Assembly (NCBI GenBank): GCA_964007475.1 | Contig: OZ023273.1 | Coordinates: 39,433,525 to 39,497,524 of the forward strand | DNA length: 64,000 nt | Direction: 5' to 3' | Origin: Hybos culiciformis | Lineage: Eukaryota > Arthropoda > Insecta > Diptera > Hybotidae | Part shown: piece by piece, positions 34,714 through 45,801 of the stretch | Numbering within the stretch: the first letter of the stretch is position 1 | Layout: the number at the start of each line of letters is the position of its first letter | Position numbers and translations under genes: made by a program | Notes under the pieces: model-generated | The model's input: the letters and a program-made list of their open reading frames with translations, nothing else | What the model was told of the DNA's origin: nothing | The model's database searches: none

Positions 34714-37700
34714 TTATTATAAGCAAGCTAAACTCGTAAAAAAATTAATTCGAATATTGCCTCAAGTTCGATTTTAATTAAGTCGCAAAAATCGAATCAG
34801 CACTTAAAAAAAAAAGTAAAACCATAAAATAAATATTAAAAAAAAAAACCAATCACTTTATGGAAAATTTTTGTTTACATTTTTTAATCTAAACATTAAT
34901 CTGTAGAATTTTACACAAAATTTATAATACTTTGATATCAAATTTATAGGTAAAATTCCAAAAATAAAATATTTGTTTTAATTTTTTGTATTTCTACGTT
35001 TTTGGAGGATACGAAATTTGGGTCAATCTATGCGAACGTATTTTTATTTTAGTTACAAATTGAACAGAATAATATTGATACAATCGAAAATGTGAAATAT
35101 GTCAAAATGTTTTGAAATTCATAAAAATATTAGAGATTTTCATAAAAAGTAAGTATTTTTATTATCTTAACTGGAATATTTTATATATTTTTGCCATTTA
35201 ATTGTTCAGATTTTGATTAATAATATATAAATTGAATTTATACGTTTTCTAATTAATTTTGGAAATACCGTATATCACATTTTATAGCGCAAATATATTT
35301 TTTTGTATAAAAAGGGGAACTTTTTGTAGAAAACTATTGGATTGGTTATTAATATACAAAAAGTAAGCCAAATTTCTTTTTATATAAAATTTCCAATTAC
35401 CAATTTAATTTGATTTTGCAAGATGCGTAACAAATGTAAAAGAAAACTAAACAAAACTTTACATACAGTTTTCCTAACGATGAAAATTGAGCTCAAAACT
35501 GGATCGAAGGTATTAATACTTATGCCATTTGAATGAGAGTTGAATTTAACTTATTCGGGAGTTTGCAGTTTACGTTTTGAGTCGTATATGATAGAATCAC
35601 TCTGTTTCGGAAATATGGCGAAGAGGCGAACTTACAAAACAAACTCTTTTAGAAATTCGAATAAAAAATAAATTTGTAAATAAATCAAAAAATTAGTAAA
35701 TGGTATTGTTTTGTTATTTTTATTGTTAAACATAAAAATAATGGAATAAATCCACCAACAATTTATTTAAAATAGTATTTATTTTTATTTAGTTTATAAA
35801 TATTTCTAAGAACCCATTCAGTTATTGCTGTATTGGTTCAGCATCATATCAAATTAAGATAAAACATTAAAATAGTGTGTTTTTTTAATTTTTTTTTTTA
35901 ATTTTCAACGGAAACAACCATTATATATACCTACACTATACATAAAATCTGATCAATTATTTAGAAAATCCATTAATCGTGTCAAAAAAAATTTTGTTTT
36001 TTTTTAACTTTATGCGGTTTTAAAATGTTAAAATTTTTCTCTTTATTCATACTTTATATAAATTTTAATATCCTTTCATAAAATATTTATTGAAATTTAT
36101 TGAAATGAAAACCTATTGAAAGCATCCTTTATATCCTTAATAGATTAATTTTTTATAATATCCTTAAATGGTGTGGTTTTTTTTTTTTTTTATTTTATTT
36201 CTTGTTCCAAAAAATTGACATAAAATACTCAAAACGCAAATAAAAACCTCAAAATTCTCCATAAATCTTTTGAAAAAAAAATTAAAAAGAAATCATTTCC
36301 CTCATTGTTAATCCATCATTTTTTTTATTATTTTTTTTTTCCTTTTTTCACCTGTGCGTATTGGTTATATCTATATATATGTACAAGAATAGTACAGTAT
36401 ATTATTTAATGGTTTCTGTTTACTTTGCATTCAAATTTAAAATTATTTCCTTCCGGTCTATATGATGTCAATAAAGAATTTTTTTAATGCGAAATTTATG
36501 TGAAAACAAATTAAGTTTGTAATGGATTATGTCATTATTAAAGTTATAAACTAAAGACTTAAGAGAAAAAATTTTATGTTCTTTTACAGAAAAGTTTGTT
36601 TCCTCAAGTTAAAGAATAAAAATTGTTTTCATGTACAAATTTGAATTGACAGCCGCGATGACTTAAGTGATATTAAAATTAATGTTGATTATACATATGC
36701 TTATATGAATTGAGTTAATTACGTTGTTGGCCGCCATATTGTAGTCTGTTAGAATAATAATCTTATTCGGTTTTATAAACTTCTGCAGATTTGAATTTAA
36801 AATTCGAAACTCAATGTATTGTAATATATTTTTATATAATTAAAGTTTCTCATTTTATGTATAAAGTATAGTTCACCATACACCGTTTTTTGAAAATGAA
36901 TATTGAAGAAAGCTTTATGTGGTGGCATTTTGTAAAAAAGTTAAAAAGGAAGGCGAACTAAGTGAAAAGTTAAAGAAACCTATAATATACTTCATAAAGA
37001 TTTATGATACTAGACCAAGTAAAGTTTTTAATTACTATCGAATGTCTACCAAACTTATAAAATTTTCGTTTTTATATTTAAGTTTCGTAATAAATTATTA
37101 GTTTAGTTAAATTAAATTAGTTACAAATTAGTTATAAATTAGTTAAATTAGTTATATAAAAGCAGAAACATTTTTGTTTTATTTTTATTTTAGTTTACTA
37201 CATCACAACTATAGTAATAAAAACTAAAAATAACGTCAGCCAACTATGATGTTTTCCACAATAATAGTTCAGTATCTTGGATACGAAATTCAGTATCTTG
37301 GATACTAAATTCAGTATCGTGGATACTAAATTCACTATTCAGTATCCCTGCGACAGAAAATACAAAATTCAAAATCTGAATCTCTTCTAAAAAGCTGTAT
37401 TATAAATTGCATAAAAAAATATGTTTTTTCTGAATCTCGGATACGTGTATCTTGGATGCAGTATCTTCATCTGAAAGAGGCCTTAAAAAAAGATAATATA
37501 ATTTTTTTTTAATAAAAATCAGTTTTCAATTTCTTGATTACGATTGCCTTGAAACATAAATCCTTTTAATATTGTTCAAAAAAAAATAAAAATAAAAATA
37601 AAATAAATAAATCCTTAAAAATAGAATAAAGACAACTATGTTTTTTTTATTAAGTTTATGAAAAATATAAACAACATAACATAATTATGTTTCAAGTATA

Positions 37701-39852
37701 TCTAGTATTCTATATATAGTGTACATAATATATCTATATTTATTTATCATGATTCAGGACCTTCAAAACAATTTTTCTAAAGTTAATTTAATACAAGAAT
37801 TCACCTTCTATGCAATATAAACTAATAAAATTGCATTGTTGAAAATTTTACGGAAGCAGCGTATAAAATATAATGCAATGGATAACGGAACAGGATTTTT
37901 TATTTTTTTTTCAAATTTTTCTCTTTTCTATCTTTTTTTATTTTTTTATTTTTTCTGAATTTTTTTTTTTGAATTATGTGTCGGTTCCGCTTTGGAAAAT
38001 TTCACTTTATTGTATGAATTTCACCTAAGTGTTTCATATATTGCAATATTTTTCTTTTTAGGAAGAAAAAAAGAATTATATATGCATATATGCATTTGTA
38101 TACTTGTATAGTGTACATGAACATAGTATTTCCAGGATATTATTCTAAAATAGAAAGGATTTTAATAATAAAAAATTTATATATATTGTACTATTTTTGA
38201 AATAAAAAAATTATAGAAATAAAAAAAAAAACCAAAACAGAATAATAAAAAACTTTTTTTTTTATTATTTTTGAAATATAAACATTTATTAGCTTGGTAT
38301 ATATCAGGAAAGCGTTTTTCTTTTAAAATATTATTGTTTTTTTTTTTTTTTTTTTTGGAAAAAATAACATCATCATCTGTTTTGCTATGCTGCAACATTG
38401 AGACATGTAAAAGAGAAATCTTATAACCAAGATTTAAAAATATTTCGGAGCTGCACGGAATAGTTTACTTAAAAACACGTGCATACTGCATTTGTGTAAA
38501 ACATAAACTTTTACATTAAACTACAACTTTTACTTATTTCATTAAAATTATTAGGTACATACTTTTAAAAAAAATTTAATATATATAAAAAAAAATTTTT
38601 GAAAAAAAAAAGCTATTCGCAGTACATGTCCAACTCTCAATGTCAATAAAATATTAAAAATTAAAGTGAAATTCGGAACAAAAAAATATAAGACAGTAAA
38701 TAAATTATGTAAGCCGTTTTTAGCAGTTCGATTTCATTTTTAGGAATCCTTGATCCCAACCAGGGGCCAAAAACTAATTTAAGGTTCCTTCAATACCATT
38801 ATACCAATACTATTTTGTCATTTGCAAATACATATAACAATTTTCACAGAAATCAAGACTCCAGTTCGATTCCTTGGAAACAATCCACATCTGTCTATCC
38901 AACACACTAATTTTCGTCAGAATGTACTAAAACTTTTCAAAAAAAAATATTAAAATATATATGTCGGTATAACGGACGGCCATTTAATTAAAACATATAG
39001 TTGGTTTTTTCATTTTTGTTTGAAAACAGGCTAAAAAAAACCAATGAAAAAAAAATGTCAATCATGACAATTTCAATGTTTAATATTCATATAATTATTA
39101 ACTCACATCACATCACATCTATTTACAATTTCTATGATCAAAAAATTTCTACATTTTGTATAAATCTATCGCTTTTGGCACTACAAGTTTCATTATAAAA
39201 ATTACCAATTTTTTTTTTTTATGTAGTAACATTGTATTTTTATGTGAAAATTCAAAATATTTACAAGAATTTTATATAAATTTAACATAATGTTCTAGAA
39301 TTTGGCACACATTTATATATGTAAAAATAGTGCACATTTAAATACATATTTTCTTTTGTGAATCAATACTAAAATTAAAAAAATTATAGATTTTAATCTC
39401 CAATATATAGTAGTATAGTATAATGTTGATAAATAATATTTTATCCATATTTAACATAATAAAATATGTATTACAAAATTATTCTATACGAAAATGTCTA
39501 TAATAATCAAAATTGCATTTATTTATTTTATACAAATTGGACATAGAAAATAATAATAATAATGGCGATTTGTTATTTTATTATTTTATTTATTATTCAT
39601 TATTTAGTAACAAAAATTTGCTAACAATTGATTTAAACAGGTAGCTAAAGTCTTGTACGTAATTTTAGTAAAAAAAAAATTATCTTGACATACATCAATC
39701 ATAAAATATAGAAAAAATTTTATATGAAAAAATAAACACAAAAAATAAAATCCTTTCTAAACATATAATTTGTTATTTTATTTGTTTTTTATGTTTAGGG
39801 AAAAGTGTACGCATATAAAAATGTTATAAATTCAGTTTATAATAAAACAATA
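34714..39852. other. AT-rich intergenic DNA upstream of the IR gene
   Basis: No supported gene over 5.1 kb. A possible THAP-like fossil lies at 35422-35530: out-of-frame blocks reading NKCKRKLNKTLHTVF and then NDEN-stop-AQNWIEG. An open frame at 36919-37101 has no recognisable domain. GATACTAAATTCAGTATC-type repeats occur near 37275-37350. Confidence 0.4.
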
Positions 39853-42800
39853 ATGTCAATAATGATGTATTTTATTATTATAATATATTTAAATATTATA
39901 ATAAATAGACGATTTTCTGCTGGCTTAAATATTGATTTTTTTAATGAATTTTCAATAAATATTATTAAAGCCAAGCATGTGGTTATAATTGATTGTGTGG
40001 AATCAGGTATATAGAATTTAGTAAATTTTATTATAATTTTGATTTAAACTTAATTGCATCTTGATAACCAAAAATTTATTTATTTTAAAATAAATTATAC
40101 GGAAATAATTGTCTTTGTATTATTTTATAATATTATTTTTCTACATAAAAGCATAATAAGATTAAAATAACAATTAAATAAGGAATAAATCTTGAGATAA
40201 GGAGGAAGTTATGTAACATATAAGCAAACTGAAAATTGTGTTAACACTTTAATAAAGATTTTAATATACATATATATTTATAATTATATATTTATAAAAA
40301 AGTTAAATTAATTCGAATTTCATATTTAATAGAAAAAAATTTTGTTTTAATGTTAAACCAAATTATTGAAAAAATTTTATTTCAGTATAGGTACTAAGAT
40401 TTTTTAATTTGGTTTTTCCTACAAATGAAATCAATTTCGTATATAAGAATTAATTCATCACTCTATAATGCATTCTAAAAATTTATAATTTCTTTTTCTT
40501 AATAGAAACAGAGTAAATTATAATTAAATAGAAGTACAAATTTAGTTGCTACAAAAAAAAAGAATTATAACGAAATATTAATTTATAATAAATAAATAAC
40601 ATAATTTTTATATGTAAAATAAATTTTATTTTGTATGAATTATTTTACTTTTTATTAAGATTTTTTTGAAATATAATTCATAATTATTTTAAGTAGCGTT
40701 TTTTGAATGTCAAAATTGAAATAATTAATTTAGATATTCGAAAACTTCAAATTCGAACTCGTACCAATATCCTGAAATCAAAAATGATTGGGTATAAAAA
40801 TAAAACCACAATTTTTTTTTTGATATCTTACGACCCTACAAACTTATACTTTTGGTTAAAATTATAATTCCTTTAAGATGCAATTAAACAACTGAAACAT
40901 GTGGTAACATCTGGTCTGTATACAACTTTCATTGATGGAAATAAAACCACAAATTTATCAAATGTAATAAATAATCATAATAATCAGAAAAATTTAATTT
41001 GGATGAACTTGGGCTGCACTAAATCGAAATTGATTATGGAGAATGCGTCAAATTCTAAAGCTTTCAACAAAACCTATCATTGGGTGATTTTGAATGGAAA
41101 TAATAAGTCAGCAGAAATAGAATTAAATGATTATACAAATATCAGACTTGATTCATATATGACTTATGTAAATCAAAGTTACATTGATAACATTTTATAT
41201 TTGACATTATACAGTATCTACTCCTTCGCAAGGCATTTATATTATCCATTAGTTATCAAAGAAGTAGGAAATTGGTCATCATGTGATAAAGGGTTAATTA
41301 TAAACTCAGAGTTTATTCATCAATTTCCAAATATTGGCATTAGAAAAAATTTTGGAAAAATTGAACTTCGCGGAGCCGTTGTTGTAAGTTTACAATTTTA
41401 TTTAATTAAACAAAGCAATATTATTTCACTAGCATTGACATTTAATCATAGATTGACAGAGATAATGTCACAAATATGAGACAAATTGATGAACTACTTA
41501 AATGCACACATAAAGTTGACGGAGTGGCGCCATTTACAAAATATCAGTATGCTTTGGTTAACATTCTCGGAGAAAATTTTAATTTTACTGTTATTTATCG
41601 TATAACTCGAGGATGGTCCGAACGACTTCCTAATTCTTCTTTCCGATTAGGCTTGCTTGGAGTCCTGATGAGAAATGAAGCAGATATTGCAGCATCGCCT
41701 GCTTTCAGAAAAATTAATAGATTAGCCGAATTTGATTATGTTCATCATTCTTGGATATTTAAGAGTGCATTTATATTCTTGTATTCTAATTTAATATCTT
41801 CAGCTGGTGAAGGTGGAGGAAGCTTTCTTGATCCTTTTGAAATGAATGTATGGTTGATTTGCACAATAACATTGTTTGGATTATCATTTATTTGGATATT
41901 TTTTGAATTTATTGTAAAGAAATATAATATTTTCCAAAATAAAAGAGAGTTTGGAAATGTTTTTTTACATTCAGTAGCTGCTGTTTGTCAGCAAGGTTGG
42001 TATTTCTTGGAACAAAACTTTCAGATTGCGAATGAAAACTATATTTCTTTGATCATATTAAGCTCTGTAACTAAGTAAAAACAGTTTTTCGGAAGAAATA
42101 AAACTTCTTAAGGTTTGTAGTAGAAAGCATATTAATATTCACAATATTTTACTCTTACAGGTCTGGATCCTGTTCCAAAATTAACAACTATTCGAATAAT
42201 ATGTGTTTCATTACTTTTGAATACTTTTTTACTATATAACTTCTATACTTCTTCGATTGTCGGCGATCTATTAAGCGCAATGCCGAAAGGACCTGCAAAC
42301 TTGGAAGAACTAGTCAAAACTTCAATACAATTTTCTTTTGAAGATGTTCCATATAATAGAGTTTTATTGAAGGTTAGTGAGAATTTAGTGAGCCTCAAAT
42401 TGGTTTTAAATAAAAAAATTTTCTAAAGTCAATATAATGTAATCAATTTTTTTTATTTTATTTTAATGTAAATTCAGTTTTTATTATTAAAAATATAACC
42501 TTGAGCTAGTGGTTTTTATATAAATATGACATCGTAGGCAATGAGAATAACTTAACGACGTGAAATCTGAACTTTTGAGCACCAAAATAATATTTTTTTT
42601 CACAGGAATCTAAATATGGTATAATTTCAAAAGTCTATTGGAAAAAAATGCATCCAAAACGAGAGCTCGGAGACTTGCCTCAATTTGCGAAAATAAATAG
42701 CGCAATTCACTATATTAAATGTGGAACTCATGCCTTTTATTGTGAATTGGTTGCAATTTATGACGATTTAGCGAAATTACTAGACGGAGGTGAAGTTTGT

Positions 42801-45043
42801 AATTTGAGAGAATTATCTGGTTTGCATCCAGTTGATTTGGTTGGTTTTGTATTACCAAAACATAGCCAATATACTGAAACATTCAAACTTGCGTAAGTTT
42901 TGCATAAAAATATCCATAGCTACACTCTAGAAAGTTTTTGATGTAAAATTACCACGATTATCGATGGTAATAAATTGCCATCGATAATCGTGGTAAATTT
43001 ACTCTGCATGTGTAATACAAAATATTTACACATTTTGGTGTAACGTAAAATTACTCTAGAAAACAATAATTTTACATCAAAGTTTACGCGAAATTAACGC
43101 AAAATTACTTCCAATAGAGAAAATTTTAACATAAAGTCGTAATATTAAACAAAAAATTACGCCAAAAGGTTGTAATTTAAATTTACACCAAAAAGACGTA
43201 AAAAATTTTTAAATTTTAATACCGTGGCTGAGTGGTAGCGTTGGCGGATTACAATGCTAAGGACGCAGGTTCGAATCCCGAAGACGGCATAAGAAAAATT
43301 AAAAAATTTTTTGGGTTTCTTTTTTTTTTTTCTTTTTTTGAATTTTTTTATTATAATTTTTTTTTTGAATTTTTTTTTTTTTGAATTTTTATTTTTTTTG
43401 AATTTTTTTTTTTTGAATTTTTTTTTGAATCTTTTTTTTTTTATTTGAATTTTTTGTATTATTATTTTCTTTTCCTAATTTCTTCTTCTAATTTCTTCTT
43501 ATTGAATTTTTCTTATGCCGTCTTCGGGATTCGAACCTGCGTCCTTAGCATTGCAATCAGCCAACACTACCACTAGGCCACGGTATTGAAATTTAAAAAC
43601 CATATAAAATAGAAAATATAAATTTGGTATACACATTTTCTGTGTGGTGTGTTGGCGATTTACAAATGCTTACAAATTACAACTCTGATGTACTTTTTTA
43701 AATCCCAGAGTTTAAATTTACACCTGGAGTGTACACATTAAACTACAGAGTTTAAGTTTACACTGGAGGGTCTATACATTAAACCATATAATGTAAGTTT
43801 ACAGCATAGAGTACAACAGTATTAAACCACAGAGTTTAAGTTTACACCAGAGAGTTTTCATTATTAAACCACAGGTGTAAATTTAGACCAAGAGTGTACA
43901 ATGTTAAGCAACAAAGCGTATGCTTACAAAACGGCGTGTATATTTTTAAACCATATAATGTAAATTTATATCAGAGCACATATTATTAAGCCACAGGATG
44001 TAAGTTAACAACAGGGAGTTCAGATAATTAAACCAAGGAGTGTAATCTTACACCAAGGAGCTTATATTTTTAAGTCAAAAATTTTAAGTTTAAACCAAGC
44101 AGTGCATATTTTTAAGCACACAAGGGTAAATTTATACAAAAAGAGTTAATTTTTAAACAACGACGAATAAATTTACCCTTATTTTTAATGTAAAAAATAC
44201 ACAACTTGTACAATTTTACTATTTTTTGTGATATTTATTTTTTTTACGCCTTTATCAGTTGAATCTTAAATAACGAGGGTAATATTACATCAAAAATTAC
44301 CATTATAATCGACGTAAAATTACGACCAAAACTATCGATTTTCTAGAGTGTATGTGTATAATAGTTATGAAGAATACAATTAATTTCGGTTTGAATTTTC
44401 TATGACTAAAGATTACACCAGCTGCAAGAATCAGGAATCATTCAGCGGGAAGTAAAGAGAGCTCAACCTCAACGACCGAGATGTGAAGGCCAGCTGACTA
44501 TACATGAAGTTACATTTCGTAATGTAAGAAGTGCTTTTGTGTTATTATTTGGTAAGTAAAAACAAAAATATTGTCTTCTCTATTTTTTTTATAGATTTGT
44601 GCAAGCAAGTTAAACCAAATTCTCAAATCGAATTCTCTCTCAATTTAGAAATATTTACATTCTTATCTTTTTTATCAAGTACAGTGAAGACATTTTAATA
44701 AAAAAGATAATCAATCAAAATTGTAATAAACTATTTTATTTTCATTTAGCGGAAGGCGCGGTATAATTATAAGTATATTGATCAAATTTTTTTTAACCCC
44801 AAAGGTTCAAAAATAAACCGCTCCGACTTTGAATCTGTTTTTACCCAACTTTTAAGTGTTATTTAATTTTTTTACAAATTTTAAAAATGTTTTTCTCATG
44901 AATATTATATTATGTATTTTGTGTTTTGTAAGGACTAAATAATTTTTTTTGCAGCTGGAGCAATAATGGCAATGGTGATATTAAAATTTGAAATCTTATA
45001 CAAAAAGTATTTGATGCATAATCAAAATCATATAATAAAGTAG
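39853..45043 (+). CDS. ionotropic receptor, divergent, Ir75/Ir64a-like, seven exons
   Basis: Ligand-gated cation channel subunit of the insect chemosensory IR family. Exons 39853-40006, 40878-41383, 41452-41995, 42161-42372, 42606-42892, 44412-44551, 44955-45043 (TAG). Phases match at every junction; 643 residues, normal for the family. Features: N-terminal hydrophobic leader (YFIIIIYLNIII); S1 lobe about 229-340; M1 about 352-374 after SFLDPFEMNVW; pore segment NVFLHSVAAVCQQG ending at residue 402; M3 about 412-436 (LLYNFYTSSIVGDLLS, in place of the iGluR SYTANLAAF); S2 with RELSGLHPVDLVGFVLPK; then LHQLQESGIIQRE, and M4 about 608-628. The FYTSSIV...LLS form of M3 favours the Ir75/Ir64a group (acid- and amine-sensing olfactory IRs in Drosophila); the ligand here is unknown. 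The ATG at 39853 was chosen because it opens the hydrophobic leader. Intron 5 holds a transposable element. Confidence 0.85.
42951..42994. repeat. 17-bp perfect hairpin
   Basis: ACCACGATTATCGATGG (42951-42967) and CCATCGATAATCGTGGT (42978-42994), loop of 10 nt, just inside the left end of the intron 5 element. Confidence 0.8.
43220..43290 (+). ncRNA. tRNA-derived sequence, copy 1 (not a functional tRNA)
   Basis: TGGCTGAGTGGTAGCG matches the pol III A box and GGTTCGAATCC the B box, about 45 nt apart as in a tRNA. The ends (ACCGTGG / GACGGC) pair only partly, the anticodon stem TTGGC/GCTAA closes a 10-nt loop rather than 7, and the T stem is poor. So it is a tRNA-like promoter or SINE head rather than a working tRNA. 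Confidence 0.6.
43514..43587 (-). ncRNA. tRNA-derived sequence, copy 2, inverted
   Basis: Inverse of the 43220 sequence with few differences (A box TGGCCTAGTGGTA, B box GGTTCGAATCC on the - strand). The two copies face each other across ~220 bp of T-rich (GAATTTTTT)n sequence, so the transcript of either could fold back on the other. Confidence 0.6.
43700..44175. repeat. ~41-bp degenerate tandem array
   Basis: About eleven to twelve units built on ATTAAACCACAGAGTTTAAG followed by TTTACACCAGAGAGT. Units vary in length by a few bases. It lies in the right half of the intron 5 element. Confidence 0.65.
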
Positions 45044-45068
45044 AAATTGTTCATTAAAATATTTCAAG

Positions 45069-45074
45069 AATAAA
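45069..45074 (+). promoter_or_regulatory. poly(A) signal of the IR gene
   Basis: AATAAA 26 nt after the stop codon at 45041-45043; the first canonical signal downstream. Confidence 0.45.
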
Positions 45075-45210
45075 CGTAAAAAAGGATGTGTACTACTAGT
45101 GTATGGATAGTGAAATTTGATTAAAAAAATATGTAAGGAAACACATACTTACATATTTTAAAAAACTATTATTTTTAAATATTATTTAAAATTGAAAAAA
45201 AGCTTTAAAT

Positions 45211-45792
45211 GGGTTGGTGACGAAATTCCTTATGCCAAAATTCTTTATCGAAAATACTATTTTCAAAATTCACTATGGACAAAATCCACTGTGGACAAAA
45301 TTCACTATGGACAAAATTCATTAGCGACAAAATTCGCTATGGACAAAATTCATTAGGGACAAAATTCATTAGGGACAAAATTCTTTAAAAAAATATTTTT
45401 TTAAAGAATTTTGTCCCTATTTTTGTTTTAATATAAAATTTATATAAATCAACCTGCAATGCGATACCTACCAATATTTTACGTTGTTTCTTTATTTTTT
45501 TCAATTTAGAGTAGGTTATGTGGGGACCGACTAACTCACCACGTCCTTGTCGTGATCCCCGTGTAACGCAGAGAGTGAATTGAATTTTAATAAAAATGTA
45601 GAATTTTACAAAAAGAATTTTTTCATAGTGAATTTTTCTCCATAGCGAATTTTGTCCATAGTGAATTTTGTCCATGATAAATTTTTTCCATAATGAATTT
45701 TGTCCATAGTGAATTTTAAAAAAGGAATTATTTTCGAAAAAGAAGAATTTTGTCCATTTGAATTATGGGATGAGGAATATCGTCACGATCCC
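45211..45792. mobile_element. Mutator-like foldback element with 9-bp target duplication
   Basis: Perfect 9-bp direct repeats GCTTTAAAT (45202-45210 and 45793-45801) flank inverted ends GGGTTGGTGACGAAATTCCT and AGGAATATCGTCACGATCCC. Each arm carries an array of a ~16-bp unit (ACAAAATTCACTATGG and its inverse), at about 45270-45380 and 45608-45715. A GGG terminus and 9-bp duplication fit MULE elements; arms made of short tandem repeats recall the Drosophila Foldback family, which belongs to that group. 582 bp, non-coding, about 170 bp past the IR stop. Confidence 0.75.
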
Positions 45793-45801
45793 GCTTTAAA
45801 T

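Larger units (their letters stand above)
42921..44352. mobile_element. TA-flanked element in IR intron 5, with tRNA-like arms and tandem array
   Basis: Inverted termini TACACTCTAGAAA (42921-42933) and TTTCTAGAGTGTA (44340-44352) include or abut TA, suggesting a Tc1/mariner-type target. Inside, in order: a 17-bp perfect subterminal stem (42951-42967 with 42978-42994); an inverted pair of tRNA-like sequences; and a ~41-bp tandem array. Recurring words such as GTAAAATTAC and GTGTAAATTTACACC run throughout. No ORF. The element fills most of the 1.5-kb intron without disturbing the splice sites. Confidence 0.65.

Noticed and set aside
41996..42078. Coding extension of IR exon 3 (WYFLEQNFQ...)
   Set aside because: Reading it as exon would insert residues between CQQG and LDPVPK, where the IR family has none; the upstream GT gives the expected junction and phase.
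43220..43290. Functional tRNA gene
   Set aside because: The A and B boxes are good, but the acceptor and T stems mispair and the anticodon loop is 10 nt; it occurs as an inverted pair within a repeat element.
42700..44400. CRISPR-like regularly spaced repeats
   Set aside because: The 41-bp units are degenerate and contiguous, with no unique spacers, and lie in an intron of an animal gene.
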